DNA from: a virus
DNA length: 64,000 nt
Reading direction: 5' to 3' (one strand)
Virus record (IMG/VR): IMGVR_UViG_3300001683_000001
Location: 16,647-80,646 of that record
In this document: one piece after another, positions 17,579 through 26,720 of the stretch
Layout: each line of letters starts with the position of its first letter
Numbering within the stretch: position 1 is the first letter of the stretch
Program-made: the position numbers and the translations under genes
Notes under the pieces: model-generated
Databases searched by the model: none
What the model was told of the DNA's origin: nothing
Seen by the model: the letters and a program-made list of their open reading frames with translations, nothing else

Positions 17579-19318
17579 ATGCCGTTGGTGAAGATTACCA
17601 TCCCGTCGAAGTCCAATCTACCTGACCTGTGGGAAGACATCCAACCGGACTTCCCCATGCCGTCACCACGACCATACCAAGCAGAATCACTCTCGGTCAT
17701 TAAGTGGGCGTTGGACAACGACGACTTCGACAACATCGTCGTCCAAGCACCGACCGGCATCGGGAAGTCGGCCATCGCCATGACGATGCAGAAGTGGTTC
17801 CAATCGGCATACCTGCTCACTCCGACGCTCGGCCTGACTCAGCAGTATCGTCGTGACTATGGGAACATGATGAAGGAGGTCAAGGGACGAGCGAACTTCC
17901 CCTGTTGGGTGCGAACCGGCGATGCCGCCAACGCTCCCTGTTGGACGAGCAGGGGAGTCTGTCCTCACACCAAGCGGGATGACCCATGTCCCTACTACGA
18001 GCAGAAGTATGAGGCGGCTGACGCGAGGCTCACCCTGTCGAACCCTGCCTACCTGTTCCGAGTGATTCAGGGCGACACCCTGTTCGACCAGCGGGACTTC
18101 GCCATCATTGACGAGGCTCACAACATGGAGCCGTTCCTACTCGACTTGTTTGAGGTTCGCATAACCCTCAAGGACTACACGATGGTCTTCGGTCCTCGCG
18201 CGAACTTCCCCATGCACTACCACCCTGCTGATTGGGTCGAGCCTCTCACCGAGATGAGGAAGTCAGCGGAGTTCGGGATAGCGGCGGCAGAGGACAGCGG
18301 CGATGATGTCGCGCTCGACAAGTTCCGCGCTCTGCTCGACAAGACCTCGGTTGCGATTGAACTGCTCAGGAACCCGAACCAAGTGGTCGTCGAGAACGAG
18401 AGCGACAGGGCTGGTCGCTATCTGAAAATCAAACCAATCCGAGTCAAGGAAATCGCCGCTGAACGGTTGGAGCAAATCTCTCGGAAGCGCATCTTCCTAT
18501 CAGCCACCATCCTCGACATAGACACCTTCCTGAATAACCTCGGATTGGAGTCCCAACGAACCCTCTATGTGAACATCACACAGTCACCCTTCCCACCTCA
18601 GAACTTCAACATCCACATCGCTCCCTGCGGTTCGATGTCCTACGCCAAGCGAGCCAAATCTCTGCCTCGCCAAATCAACGCCATCGCCGCCATCATGGAA
18701 CGGTTCCCACACAAACGCGGGGTCATCCTCCCACACAGCCACGCCATCCGCACAGAGATAGTGGAGAGCCTCAAGGAGAGGGGCTATGGAGATAGGGTCA
18801 TCACTCACGGCTCAGACCCCAAAGGTCGCAAGGCCGCGCTCCGAGAGTTCTTTGAGAATCCGGCTGACGACCTCGTTCTCATCAGCACCTATGTCGGGGA
18901 GGGATTCGACTTCAAGGGAAGGCTGGCGGAGTGGCTGGTCATCTGCAAGATTCCCTACCTCCCAATCAAGGGCGATGCCGTCATCGAGATGCGGATGCAA
19001 GAGGACGAGCATGAGTGGCGAGCCAAGCATGAAGGCTCTCCCAAGTGTCCCTACGAGCCTCCATCGAAATACTCCAACGGCCTCTGTGGTTCCTTCTCCT
19101 GTCCGGCTCCCTGCAAGGCGTGGTATCGTCTGCAAACCGCCCTCAAGTTAGTGCAGGGTGCTGGTCGGATTATCCGAAGCCCGACCGACCGAGGACACCT
19201 GTTCATCCTCGATGGTTCTTGGGAGCGATTCGCCCGTCAGAATACGCACCTGTTCCCGGCGTGGTTCCGCAACGGTATCACCGATTGCCCGGTGTGGTTG
19301 AAGCGGCACACGGTTTAG
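17579..19318 (+). CDS. XPD/DinG-like superfamily 2 DNA helicase with iron-sulfur cluster
   Basis: A 579-residue helicase. RPYQAES (Q-motif-like, about 32), Walker A VQAPTGIGKSAI (about 55-66), and a four-Cys insert (PCW, PCW, VCPH, PCPYY; about 118-150) of the kind that holds a 4Fe-4S cluster in XPD, FancJ and DinG. Then FAIIDEAHNM (motif II), SATI (motif III), HGSDPKG and GEGFDFKG (motifs IV-V) and LVQGAGRIIRSPTDRG (motif VI). It would unwind DNA 5'-3' during replication or repair. A second Cys group near the C-terminus (CPYEPP, CGSFSCPAPC) is an extra. The next gene starts 35 bp on with its own promoter. Confidence 0.85.
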   Translation: MPLVKITIPSKSNLPDLWEDIQPDFPMPSPRPYQAESLSVIKWALDNDDFDNIVVQAPTGIGKSAIAMTMQKWFQSAYLLTPTLGLTQQYRRDYGNMMKEVKGRANFPCWVRTGDAANAPCWTSRGVCPHTKRDDPCPYYEQKYEAADARLTLSNPAYLFRVIQGDTLFDQRDFAIIDEAHNMEPFLLDLFEVRITLKDYTMVFGPRANFPMHYHPADWVEPLTEMRKSAEFGIAAAEDSGDDVALDKFRALLDKTSVAIELLRNPNQVVVENESDRAGRYLKIKPIRVKEIAAERLEQISRKRIFLSATILDIDTFLNNLGLESQRTLYVNITQSPFPPQNFNIHIAPCGSMSYAKRAKSLPRQINAIAAIMERFPHKRGVILPHSHAIRTEIVESLKERGYGDRVITHGSDPKGRKAALREFFENPADDLVLISTYVGEGFDFKGRLAEWLVICKIPYLPIKGDAVIEMRMQEDEHEWRAKHEGSPKCPYEPPSKYSNGLCGSFSCPAPCKAWYRLQTALKLVQGAGRIIRSPTDRGHLFILDGSWERFARQNTHLFPAWFRNGITDCPVWLKRHTV

Positions 19319-19323
19319 CACAG

Positions 19324-19338
19324 TTCAAGACGGTGGGG
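19324..19338 (+). promoter_or_regulatory. Virus promoter motif (class I), 30 nt before ATG 19354
   Basis: TTCAAGACGGTGGGG. It directly follows the helicase stop codon. Confidence 0.65.
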
Positions 19339-19353
19339 ATTGACCATACTTGC

Positions 19354-20511
19354 ATGAATGCGGGAGTCCTCCAACGACAGGCGGCTCGATGGAAGCGTCA
19401 GGCGGATGCTGGCGAAATGCCTGAGGAACTATTCCGAGTCATCGCCAAAGGAACCAGCGGGACTGAGAAGCGACAGGTGACTAACCTCGCTCGCGTGTCG
19501 AGAATCGTCGCATCCAATGGAACCATCAGACCCTACGACGAGTTCAAGCACGATTGGAATTATGAACGCTCCTTTTACGGGACTCACGACACATGCGAAC
19601 TATGCGGGAAGAACCCCATCGTAGAGAATTGTGTCTTGCTCGACATGGAGGCCGACAATCGAATCATCATCGGGAATGTATGCGTCTATCGCTACATGGA
19701 AATTGAGGTGGACGGAATCACACTCAAGGGAGAGGACAAAGAGAAGTTTTTGCGAGAGAACATGAACAGGGCGAAGACCGACCATCGCCGCGCTCAGTTC
19801 GCCTCCAATTGGCCCACCATGCTCACCGACCTCAAACGATACGAGGACTTGATGACGAGCCGGTATTGGAGCAACGGTAGAAAGACCCCCAAGAGCAAGG
19901 AGTGGGAGTCCCTCCATAGGTGTGCTGTGAATCGCATGGCGAAACATGGGTATCTCGGTCCCAAGATGATAGGGCGATGGGAAGTCTTCATGGAAAATGC
20001 CGAGGTCAATCTCAGAGCGTGGAACGAGGAACAGGAAGTGCTGGCCGAGGAACGAAGGATTCGACATGAGCAAGACCAGCAGAGGCGGAAAAAATTGGCT
20101 CAGGAACTCAACCAAAAGCGGAACGAATGGAACGCGCTGGCGGATGAGTGGAACGAGAAGGCTCAGGGGGTCGAGCGTGGCTTCAACGATTGGGAGCGAC
20201 GAATGGTTCCGAAGGTGGTTCAGATGATTCGATATACAGGTCCCGCTACTCTCCGGGGAGGGTATCTGACTTTCCATGATGAAGTCGTGGCGAAGACCTC
20301 ACTTCAATCAGGGTCTTACGACAGTTCAAATCCACAGGTCAAGGAACTCCAAGAGTGGAGTCAAGAGGCTGGCTTCCTCAACGCATGGGAGGCATTGTTC
20401 ATCGAGTCGGTGACGGTGCGATTGATGTGTGGGCGAGTCCTGTCTGAGAAGCAAGAGGAAATCGTCAGTAGAATCCGAGCCAAGTGGAAGCATCGGGTGA
20501 CTCCGGCATGA
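19354..20511 (+). CDS. Zinc-ribbon protein with long coiled coil, unknown function
   Basis: A 385-residue protein; the start is fixed by the promoter 30 nt upstream rather than the longer frame from 19045 inside the helicase gene. Residues 75-110 (TCELCGKNPIVENCVLLDMEADNRIIIGNVCVYRY) resemble a treble-clef zinc ribbon seen in many phage DNA-associated proteins (CxxCG ... VGxxCi). A charged coiled coil covers about 215-270. The next gene starts at an overlapping ATGA. Because it sits between a helicase and an ATPase gene, a role in DNA metabolism is likely, but no enzymatic motif is seen. Confidence 0.55.
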   Translation: MNAGVLQRQAARWKRQADAGEMPEELFRVIAKGTSGTEKRQVTNLARVSRIVASNGTIRPYDEFKHDWNYERSFYGTHDTCELCGKNPIVENCVLLDMEADNRIIIGNVCVYRYMEIEVDGITLKGEDKEKFLRENMNRAKTDHRRAQFASNWPTMLTDLKRYEDLMTSRYWSNGRKTPKSKEWESLHRCAVNRMAKHGYLGPKMIGRWEVFMENAEVNLRAWNEEQEVLAEERRIRHEQDQQRRKKLAQELNQKRNEWNALADEWNEKAQGVERGFNDWERRMVPKVVQMIRYTGPATLRGGYLTFHDEVVAKTSLQSGSYDSSNPQVKELQEWSQEAGFLNAWEALFIESVTVRLMCGRVLSEKQEEIVSRIRAKWKHRVTPA

Positions 20512-20798
20512 CGAGATTCCTTCTCGACAAGGACATCCCGAAGGCGGTCCTGACTCCACACAATCGCAATCTCGGTCAGGTCGCACGCGAGGCTCCTGTC
20601 TATGGGATTGCAGTTCTCGATGTCTGTCCCAATCCAAACTGCCGCCGAGATGGTCCGATGGACGCTCTCATGCTCGGACCTCTGAACCTGTGGCCGAACA
20701 TGGCGGTGGTCTGTGGCGACGAGGGATGTGGAGTTCATTGGGTGATGGTCGGAGTGCCGCCTGAGAAGACCCAATGGATTCTGTCCGAAAACGAATGA
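20508..20798 (+). CDS. Small zinc-ribbon protein
   Basis: A 96-residue protein whose ATG overlaps the preceding stop (ATGA), so probably co-translated. CPNPNC at about residue 40 and CGDEGC at about 70 form a clear four-Cys zinc ribbon. The N-terminus (FLLDKDIPKAVLTPHNRNL) is basic. Function not recognised; nucleic-acid or protein binding is likely. Confidence 0.55.
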   Translation: MTRFLLDKDIPKAVLTPHNRNLGQVAREAPVYGIAVLDVCPNPNCRRDGPMDALMLGPLNLWPNMAVVCGDEGCGVHWVMVGVPPEKTQWILSENE

Positions 20799-20986
20799 CC
20801 GTCCGGTGTGCCGACCTCTCAGCGTCACCGGTGACGAGAACTCGGTTCCATACCGATTTGGGAATGTTCTGTGGAACATGCCCGGTCCTCGCGTGAGCGC
20901 ATGCGCGCGCGCGTGAGGCGCAAGGGACCTCGGTGTAGTCAGAAATCGGGTTTTCAGGCTCCAAAACCATTGATTTACCCTATTCA
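20799..20986 (+). repeat. Intergenic repeat cluster upstream of second zincin operon
   Basis: It contains the 14-bp palindrome CGTCACCGGTGACG (20823-20836), the 16-bp palindrome ATGTTCTGTGGAACAT (20864-20879), a CG-alternating hairpin (about 20884-20925) and a GTAGTCAGAAA element about 50 nt upstream of the promoter box. The last 60 bp match the region upstream of 14789. Confidence 0.7.
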
Positions 20987-21003
20987 TTGATAAGGGAGAG
21001 GCC
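20987..21003 (+). promoter_or_regulatory. Virus promoter motif (class II), 32 nt before ATG 21019
   Basis: TTGATAAGGGAGAGGCC, with ATTGATTTACCCTAT just upstream as at the first zincin gene. Confidence 0.65.
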
Positions 21004-21018
21004 CCCCCTGCTCTCGCT

Positions 21019-21414
21019 ATGCGAGAGCAGATTTCAACCCACGCCCTACAAAGAGCAGACAGCAGACTCGTCGGTGACGAGGCTGAAATCGTGCGCCAAG
21101 CGGTGCGCGACGCCATCCGCCGCTACCCCGGCAAGTCCGTCGGAGTCATCGCTCACCGACTGAACTCACAGCGCAACGAGGCATGGGGTCAGACCAGCAA
21201 CGGAGATTGCGTCGTAGCCATCGTCCGAGGCGGCTCGGTGAAGACAATCTACCTGCGCCGAGCCACACAGACCTTCGACCTCTCCGTCAGCCGCACCGAT
21301 GTCTTGGTGGATATGACCGGGACTGTCCTCTCCAAGCCCATCGTTGGGCGCGGCCACCAGCCTCGCCGCAACGACGAGCCAAAGAACATCTTCATCATGA
21401 ACAGGAGGAACTGA
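21019..21414 (+). CDS. Hypothetical protein of the second zincin operon
   Basis: A 131-residue basic protein (REQISTHALQRADSRLVGDE at the N-terminus). A THALQRA segment near the start and a later 'CVVAIVRGGSVKTIYLRRATQ' strand pair give a loose resemblance to RelE/DUF4258-type folds. I would not assign that family without a profile search. It is two bases upstream of the zincin gene and shares its promoter, so the two likely act together, for example as a regulator or partner of the peptidase. Confidence 0.45.
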   Translation: MREQISTHALQRADSRLVGDEAEIVRQAVRDAIRRYPGKSVGVIAHRLNSQRNEAWGQTSNGDCVVAIVRGGSVKTIYLRRATQTFDLSVSRTDVLVDMTGTVLSKPIVGRGHQPRRNDEPKNIFIMNRRN

Positions 21415-21416
21415 AC

Positions 21417-22235
21417 ATGAGCAACACAAACCCCCTCTGCACCTACAACGACATGGGTGACTTCGGCAAGCGGGACTACGGCTCGGTGGATGAATACGAA
21501 GCCAGCGATTCTTGCCTGACGGTCATTCACAATAGGACGACCTCGACCGGCGACCAACCTGCTAACATCGGAGTCCTTGCAGACTACTGTGTGGAGGCGT
21601 TCAGGAACCTCGGAATGTCCGAGCGCAGAATCGACGAGCAAGTGATTCGCCTCACCTTCCTCCGACAAGCCGACCAAGAGGACTTCAACGAGGAAGCGAA
21701 CACGGCTGGCGACGAATGGTGTGGGGTGTGTAATTCTTCCCAATTAGGAAGCATGACCTTTGAACACCACATCTTCCTAATCACCAACGGAGGTCACGAA
21801 GCCAACGACGACGAGATAAACTTGGAAGAAGTCATGCGGTGCTTGACTCACGAACTTGTTCATGCCGCACAGGCCGCGAAGGACACCCTCCACTACACAT
21901 GGTTCCCTGTGAGGGGAGTGTGCAAGATTCGCTTCATGGACGGCAACGGGATTCAGAAGGCTTGGGACGATGGCGTGGGAAGCCTCGACTACTACGACAG
22001 AGCATGGGAGTGGGAGGCATACGCCAAGCAGACCAACCTGATGCTGACCATCTTCGACACGACCTCTATCCGAATCACGAATCTCGTCGTGGAAAACATC
22101 CGCCCCGAAACCCGCGAGGATATGTTCGTGGGAGCATGGAACGCCTTCATCGGAGGCGAGGTAGTCAGCCAAGCATCTGAGCAGGGACAGTTCCTCCGAA
22201 CGGCCCTATGCTCCCGCCGCGCCCGTTCTTGCTGA
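21417..22235 (+). CDS. Zincin-like metallopeptidase (HELVH motif), paralogue 2
   Basis: A 272-residue protein. The ATG at 21417 follows a strong ribosome binding site (AGGAGGAACTGAAC); the longer frame from 21183 overlaps the gene before. LTHELVHAAQAAKDTLHYTW at about 142-161 parallels THELVHVAQGAEDRLHYTY of the protein at 14789, and RAWEWEAYAKQTNL parallels HEWEAVSHQRVTL; the shared framework marks a duplication. The zinc ligands would be the two His of HELVH and the Glu of WEWEA. Sequence between the motifs has diverged, suggesting different substrates. No secretion signal is visible, so it probably acts in the cytoplasm or in the virion. Confidence 0.65.
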   Translation: MSNTNPLCTYNDMGDFGKRDYGSVDEYEASDSCLTVIHNRTTSTGDQPANIGVLADYCVEAFRNLGMSERRIDEQVIRLTFLRQADQEDFNEEANTAGDEWCGVCNSSQLGSMTFEHHIFLITNGGHEANDDEINLEEVMRCLTHELVHAAQAAKDTLHYTWFPVRGVCKIRFMDGNGIQKAWDDGVGSLDYYDRAWEWEAYAKQTNLMLTIFDTTSIRITNLVVENIRPETREDMFVGAWNAFIGGEVVSQASEQGQFLRTALCSRRARSC

Positions 22236-22506
22236 TTCCGGGTCAATAGAGGCCCCATAGAGGCCGTCTGACGCTCAGGACGCCCCGATACAGCCCTAAT
22301 GCCCTCAACGCGCTCTGCACCCGCTCCCTCGCACTCGCCTCTGCGAGCGCACATCTGCGCCCACCCGCCCCTACGCGAGCGCATACCCGCGCGTGCGCGC
22401 CCACGCTCGCGCGCACACGCGAGAGAATCGCTCATGTTCCACAGAACACGACCGGTTCCGTCACCGGTGACTTTCGGAACCACTCACAACAGACATCGCC
22501 CTCTCC
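22236..22506 (+). repeat. Intergenic repeat cluster before large ATPase gene
   Basis: It holds an inverted copy of the family A tail (about 22225-22262, GTCAATAGAGGCCCCATAG), a degraded stem-loop with CCCCGATACAGCCCT, a long CG-alternating tract (about 22370-22430), the palindrome variant ATGTTCCACAGAACAC (22434-22449) and CGTCACCGGTGAC (22459-22471 region). The region is non-coding. Confidence 0.7.
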
Positions 22507-22521
22507 TTCAAGACGGTGGGA
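22507..22521 (+). promoter_or_regulatory. Virus promoter motif (class I), 32 nt before ATG 22539
   Basis: TTCAAGACGGTGGGA at leaderless TATA-box spacing. Confidence 0.65.
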
Positions 22522-22538
22522 GTCACACGCTGGTTGGT

Positions 22539-24536
22539 ATGGCCGATGAGGAAGGTGATGGAATCGAGGTCATCCAATCCACCGATAGCGCAAGCAAGTT
22601 CTCGGTGGTGGTGACGGACAATGAAGTCGTTCTCATCTTCCTCTCGTCCACGAAAGGTCGCATGGACTTCTCGGTCGAGATTGACGGCACTCCACACGGC
22701 AAGGTCAATCTCCTTTCACAGCACAGCATCGCGCGGCTCGCGGGAGCCGTCGGCATCAGCCCGAAGGTGAAGGATGAGTTCAAGACGACGATGCTCAAAG
22801 TCGGAGTAGTCCTTCGTGATGGAACCTACACACCCGCACCGGAATCACAGGCCGAGAACGAGATGGAATCCTTCATCGGGGAGGACTCGACATTAGGAGC
22901 AATCCAACCGAAGACGATTGATGAGTTCCTCGGCTCCAATCTCCTAATTGACCGCATCAACAAGATACTCCACCAATCCCGAACCAGCCCCTTCATCGGT
23001 GACGATGCGAACCTCATGCTGACCTTCTTCGTCATCGTATCGTGCAAGACCGCCAGCCCTCTCAATCTTGAGATGGTCGCGGTGTCGGCGGCGGGGAAGA
23101 CCTACATGGTTCTCACCGCACGCAACGGAGTTCCCAAGTCTATGTGCATGGTGCTGGCTGGCGCGTCCCGCGAGGCTCTGAAATACGACTACGATGAAGT
23201 AGATGAGCAAGGGAACTTCATCATCAATGTGGATGGGAAGTGTATCATCATCTTGGAGAAGGATGAGTCGTCAGCATTCGTGCGGAAGATGAAGCCGTTG
23301 ATGAGTGGTGACGACGATGAACTAATTTGGAAAACCCCGATGAAGAACGACCTCACCGGCGAGATAGAAACGCGGGACTTCATCATCCGAGGCCAGCCCT
23401 CGTTCATCACCCTGACCACGCGCAATCCCCGCGAGCAAGAGCAGGTCACTCGACAATTGCTGATGACTCCTGATACTACACAGGGCAAGGTGAAGGCTGT
23501 CGTCGGGAACTCCCTACTTGCGAAGGCTCGCCCCGAAGACTTCTCTGTCCACCCTGACCTGAAACTACTCCAAGCCTCGATGCTGTCGTTGGGGAAGTAT
23601 CGAATCCGCAACATCTTCGCTCCCCTCATGGCTGAGTTCTTCCCCTCCAAAAGCGCGCAGCACCAGCGCGACATCAACAAGGTGCTGTCCATCATAGATT
23701 CCATCACTCTCATCCATCAGAAGCAACGCCCCATCGAGAGCGATGCTAATGGCGACTTCCTCCTATCTTCGGTCGAGGACAATGTGATTGGATTGATGTT
23801 CGCTGACCTCGTTCTGAGAGCCAGCCTATCCGGTGTTCCTGACGACTCATGGATGATATTCCAGCAGATGCAAGAGATGGTCGAAGCCAAGAAGTCGCTG
23901 ACGATTGATGGGATGCTCCAATGGCTCCACATCAACGCCGTCAATGTGTCTAAGAACGGACTCAAGGAGAAGCATCTCCCAACGCTTGAGGACATTGGCT
24001 TAATCGAAGTGGCTCGTCGAGGTGGAGGTAGGGGTGGAGGACGCAAGACCTACCGAATCGTGAAGACGCGAGAGGCCATGTCCAGCAGGTATGCACTCGC
24101 GCCTCTATTCATTGAGGGTGTGCGTCGGGCGTTGCCTAACCTAATGGAAGATTTTGACGACATCCTCGCCCGGTGTGACCCTCCCAATACCGGAAGGAAT
24201 CTTGCCTATGGAGAAGCCAAGATTCTGAAATCTCTCGGCTGTTCCAACAAGGACCAATCGCGGGTCATGCGTGCGCTCGTTCTACCAAGCTATCTCAGAC
24301 CTACGAACACCGATACGATGCTATGGGATGCTATGAAAGATGCCAAGTTCCGTGACCTCTGCTTCTCCGGCAAATCATGGCTCGACGATGGTCTGACCGA
24401 CGATGCGACTGAGGCATTGGCGAGTCGTAGAGAAATCGAGAGCGACATCCAAGAAGCGAGTCGTGATGAAAGTCTGAGTATTGATGCCGACCTGTGGGAG
24501 AACATCGCAGAGGCTCACTATTCCGATACCGAATAA
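22539..24536 (+). CDS. Putative AAA+/helicase-type ATPase with winged-helix region
   Basis: A 665-residue protein; the start is set by the promoter (the frame from 22299 reads through repeats). The middle has TASPLNLEMVAVSAAGKTYMV (about 171-191), a P-loop of SAAGKT type, a Walker B-like KCIIILEKDESS (about 233-244), then MSGDDDELIWKTPMK and RGQPSFITLTTRNPREQEQVTRQLLM. This order matches ATPase/helicase proteins of archaeal and bacterial mobile elements in which 'SPLNL..kG.s..GKt' is diagnostic. A basic winged-helix-like segment follows (LPTLEDIGLIEVARRGG, about 485-505). No MCM gene is seen, so this could be the replicative helicase, but that is inference. Confidence 0.55.
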   Translation: MADEEGDGIEVIQSTDSASKFSVVVTDNEVVLIFLSSTKGRMDFSVEIDGTPHGKVNLLSQHSIARLAGAVGISPKVKDEFKTTMLKVGVVLRDGTYTPAPESQAENEMESFIGEDSTLGAIQPKTIDEFLGSNLLIDRINKILHQSRTSPFIGDDANLMLTFFVIVSCKTASPLNLEMVAVSAAGKTYMVLTARNGVPKSMCMVLAGASREALKYDYDEVDEQGNFIINVDGKCIIILEKDESSAFVRKMKPLMSGDDDELIWKTPMKNDLTGEIETRDFIIRGQPSFITLTTRNPREQEQVTRQLLMTPDTTQGKVKAVVGNSLLAKARPEDFSVHPDLKLLQASMLSLGKYRIRNIFAPLMAEFFPSKSAQHQRDINKVLSIIDSITLIHQKQRPIESDANGDFLLSSVEDNVIGLMFADLVLRASLSGVPDDSWMIFQQMQEMVEAKKSLTIDGMLQWLHINAVNVSKNGLKEKHLPTLEDIGLIEVARRGGGRGGGRKTYRIVKTREAMSSRYALAPLFIEGVRRALPNLMEDFDDILARCDPPNTGRNLAYGEAKILKSLGCSNKDQSRVMRALVLPSYLRPTNTDTMLWDAMKDAKFRDLCFSGKSWLDDGLTDDATEALASRREIESDIQEASRDESLSIDADLWENIAEAHYSDTE

Positions 24537-24550
24537 GCAAGCCCGCTTTG

Positions 24551-24565
24551 TTCATAACGGTGGGA
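24551..24565 (+). promoter_or_regulatory. Virus promoter motif (class I), 32 nt before ATG 24583
   Basis: TTCATAACGGTGGGA, intermediate between the TTCAAGA and TTGATAA forms. Confidence 0.65.
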
Positions 24566-24582
24566 GTCTGTGGTCGATAGTC

Positions 24583-25830
<1,248 letters not shown>

Positions 25831-25832
25831 GC

Positions 25833-26720
25833 ATGGCGAAGAAGCGCAAGAATTACGACGCGATAATCGAGTCCTGTGATACGGGAACTTCGATGGCGAA
25901 TCAACCACCTCTCTATCACATCAAGTTCCAAGCGTTCTCAGGCGGGGGCAAGACCCACCAATCTCTTGCGAACTTCAACCACTTCTGCAAGGGTAGGAAG
26001 CCTGAAGAATGTCTGATGACCGTCATTGATTGTGACTTGGAAGGACAGGCTTCGCTCATTCGTCGCACAGACATTCTCAGTCCTGAACTTAGACCCCGTT
26101 TATTCCGCAAGGTTTGTAGTAATCCCGATGAGGTGAATGAGGTCACGCTGGCCTTCATTGACCTGCATAGGAAGCATTACGAAAAATACCCTGAGGGAGT
26201 GCGTGTAATGATGTTCGACAACGAGGCCGCATACTACCTGTCGTGCCGTGACTTCTACGCACAGGAAGTGCATGGTCAATCGGAGGCTGACCTACTCCTG
26301 TCCCGACAGGCTCAAGCCATCTCTGAAGGCAAGAAGACCCTCCCTGCATTTGCGGAGGGACAGATGCACTCCTACAAAGTAATCAACAGAGTGTTCTACA
26401 CGCCCTTCCAACGGCTCAAGATGGCCGCTGAGATGTTCCACTTCCACTTCTTCCTGACGACCCTGCTCAGGGAATACACCGAGAACTACGGACAGGCCAA
26501 CGAGAAGAAGGTCGTCGCGTCTGCTGGTCGTGCCGATATGACCGACCCCCTATTTGAGTGGATTATTGAACTCGATGTCCAGCAGAGGACGAAGCGTGGT
26601 AATTTGCAGACGCGCTACCGCGCCATCACGCGCAAGAGCCGAAATTGTAAGCCATTCCAAATGGTCAATCCCACTCCTGAGAAGTGGTGGAAGGCCGTCG
26701 AGGATAACACCTTCCGGTGA
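25833..26720 (+). CDS. Sak4-like RecA-fold ATPase
   Basis: A 295-residue protein starting at ATG 25833, two bases after the previous stop. IKFQAFSGGGKTHQSL (about 28-43) is a Walker A motif and VRVMMFDNEAAYY (about 122-134) a Walker B strand; FFLTTLLREYTENYG and ITRKSRN follow as in the Sak4 group of phage recombinases. Sak4 proteins are short RecA/Rad51 relatives that promote single-strand annealing with the help of an SSB. Its neighbours (acidic SSB candidate upstream, PD-(D/E)XK nuclease overlapping downstream) fit a recombination module used in replication or repair. Confidence 0.65.
   Translation: MAKKRKNYDAIIESCDTGTSMANQPPLYHIKFQAFSGGGKTHQSLANFNHFCKGRKPEECLMTVIDCDLEGQASLIRRTDILSPELRPRLFRKVCSNPDEVNEVTLAFIDLHRKHYEKYPEGVRVMMFDNEAAYYLSCRDFYAQEVHGQSEADLLLSRQAQAISEGKKTLPAFAEGQMHSYKVINRVFYTPFQRLKMAAEMFHFHFFLTTLLREYTENYGQANEKKVVASAGRADMTDPLFEWIIELDVQQRTKRGNLQTRYRAITRKSRNCKPFQMVNPTPEKWWKAVEDNTFR

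Noticed and set aside
22299-22538. N-terminal extension of the large ATPase gene
   Set aside because: It translates intergenic repeats; the promoter box places the start at 22539.
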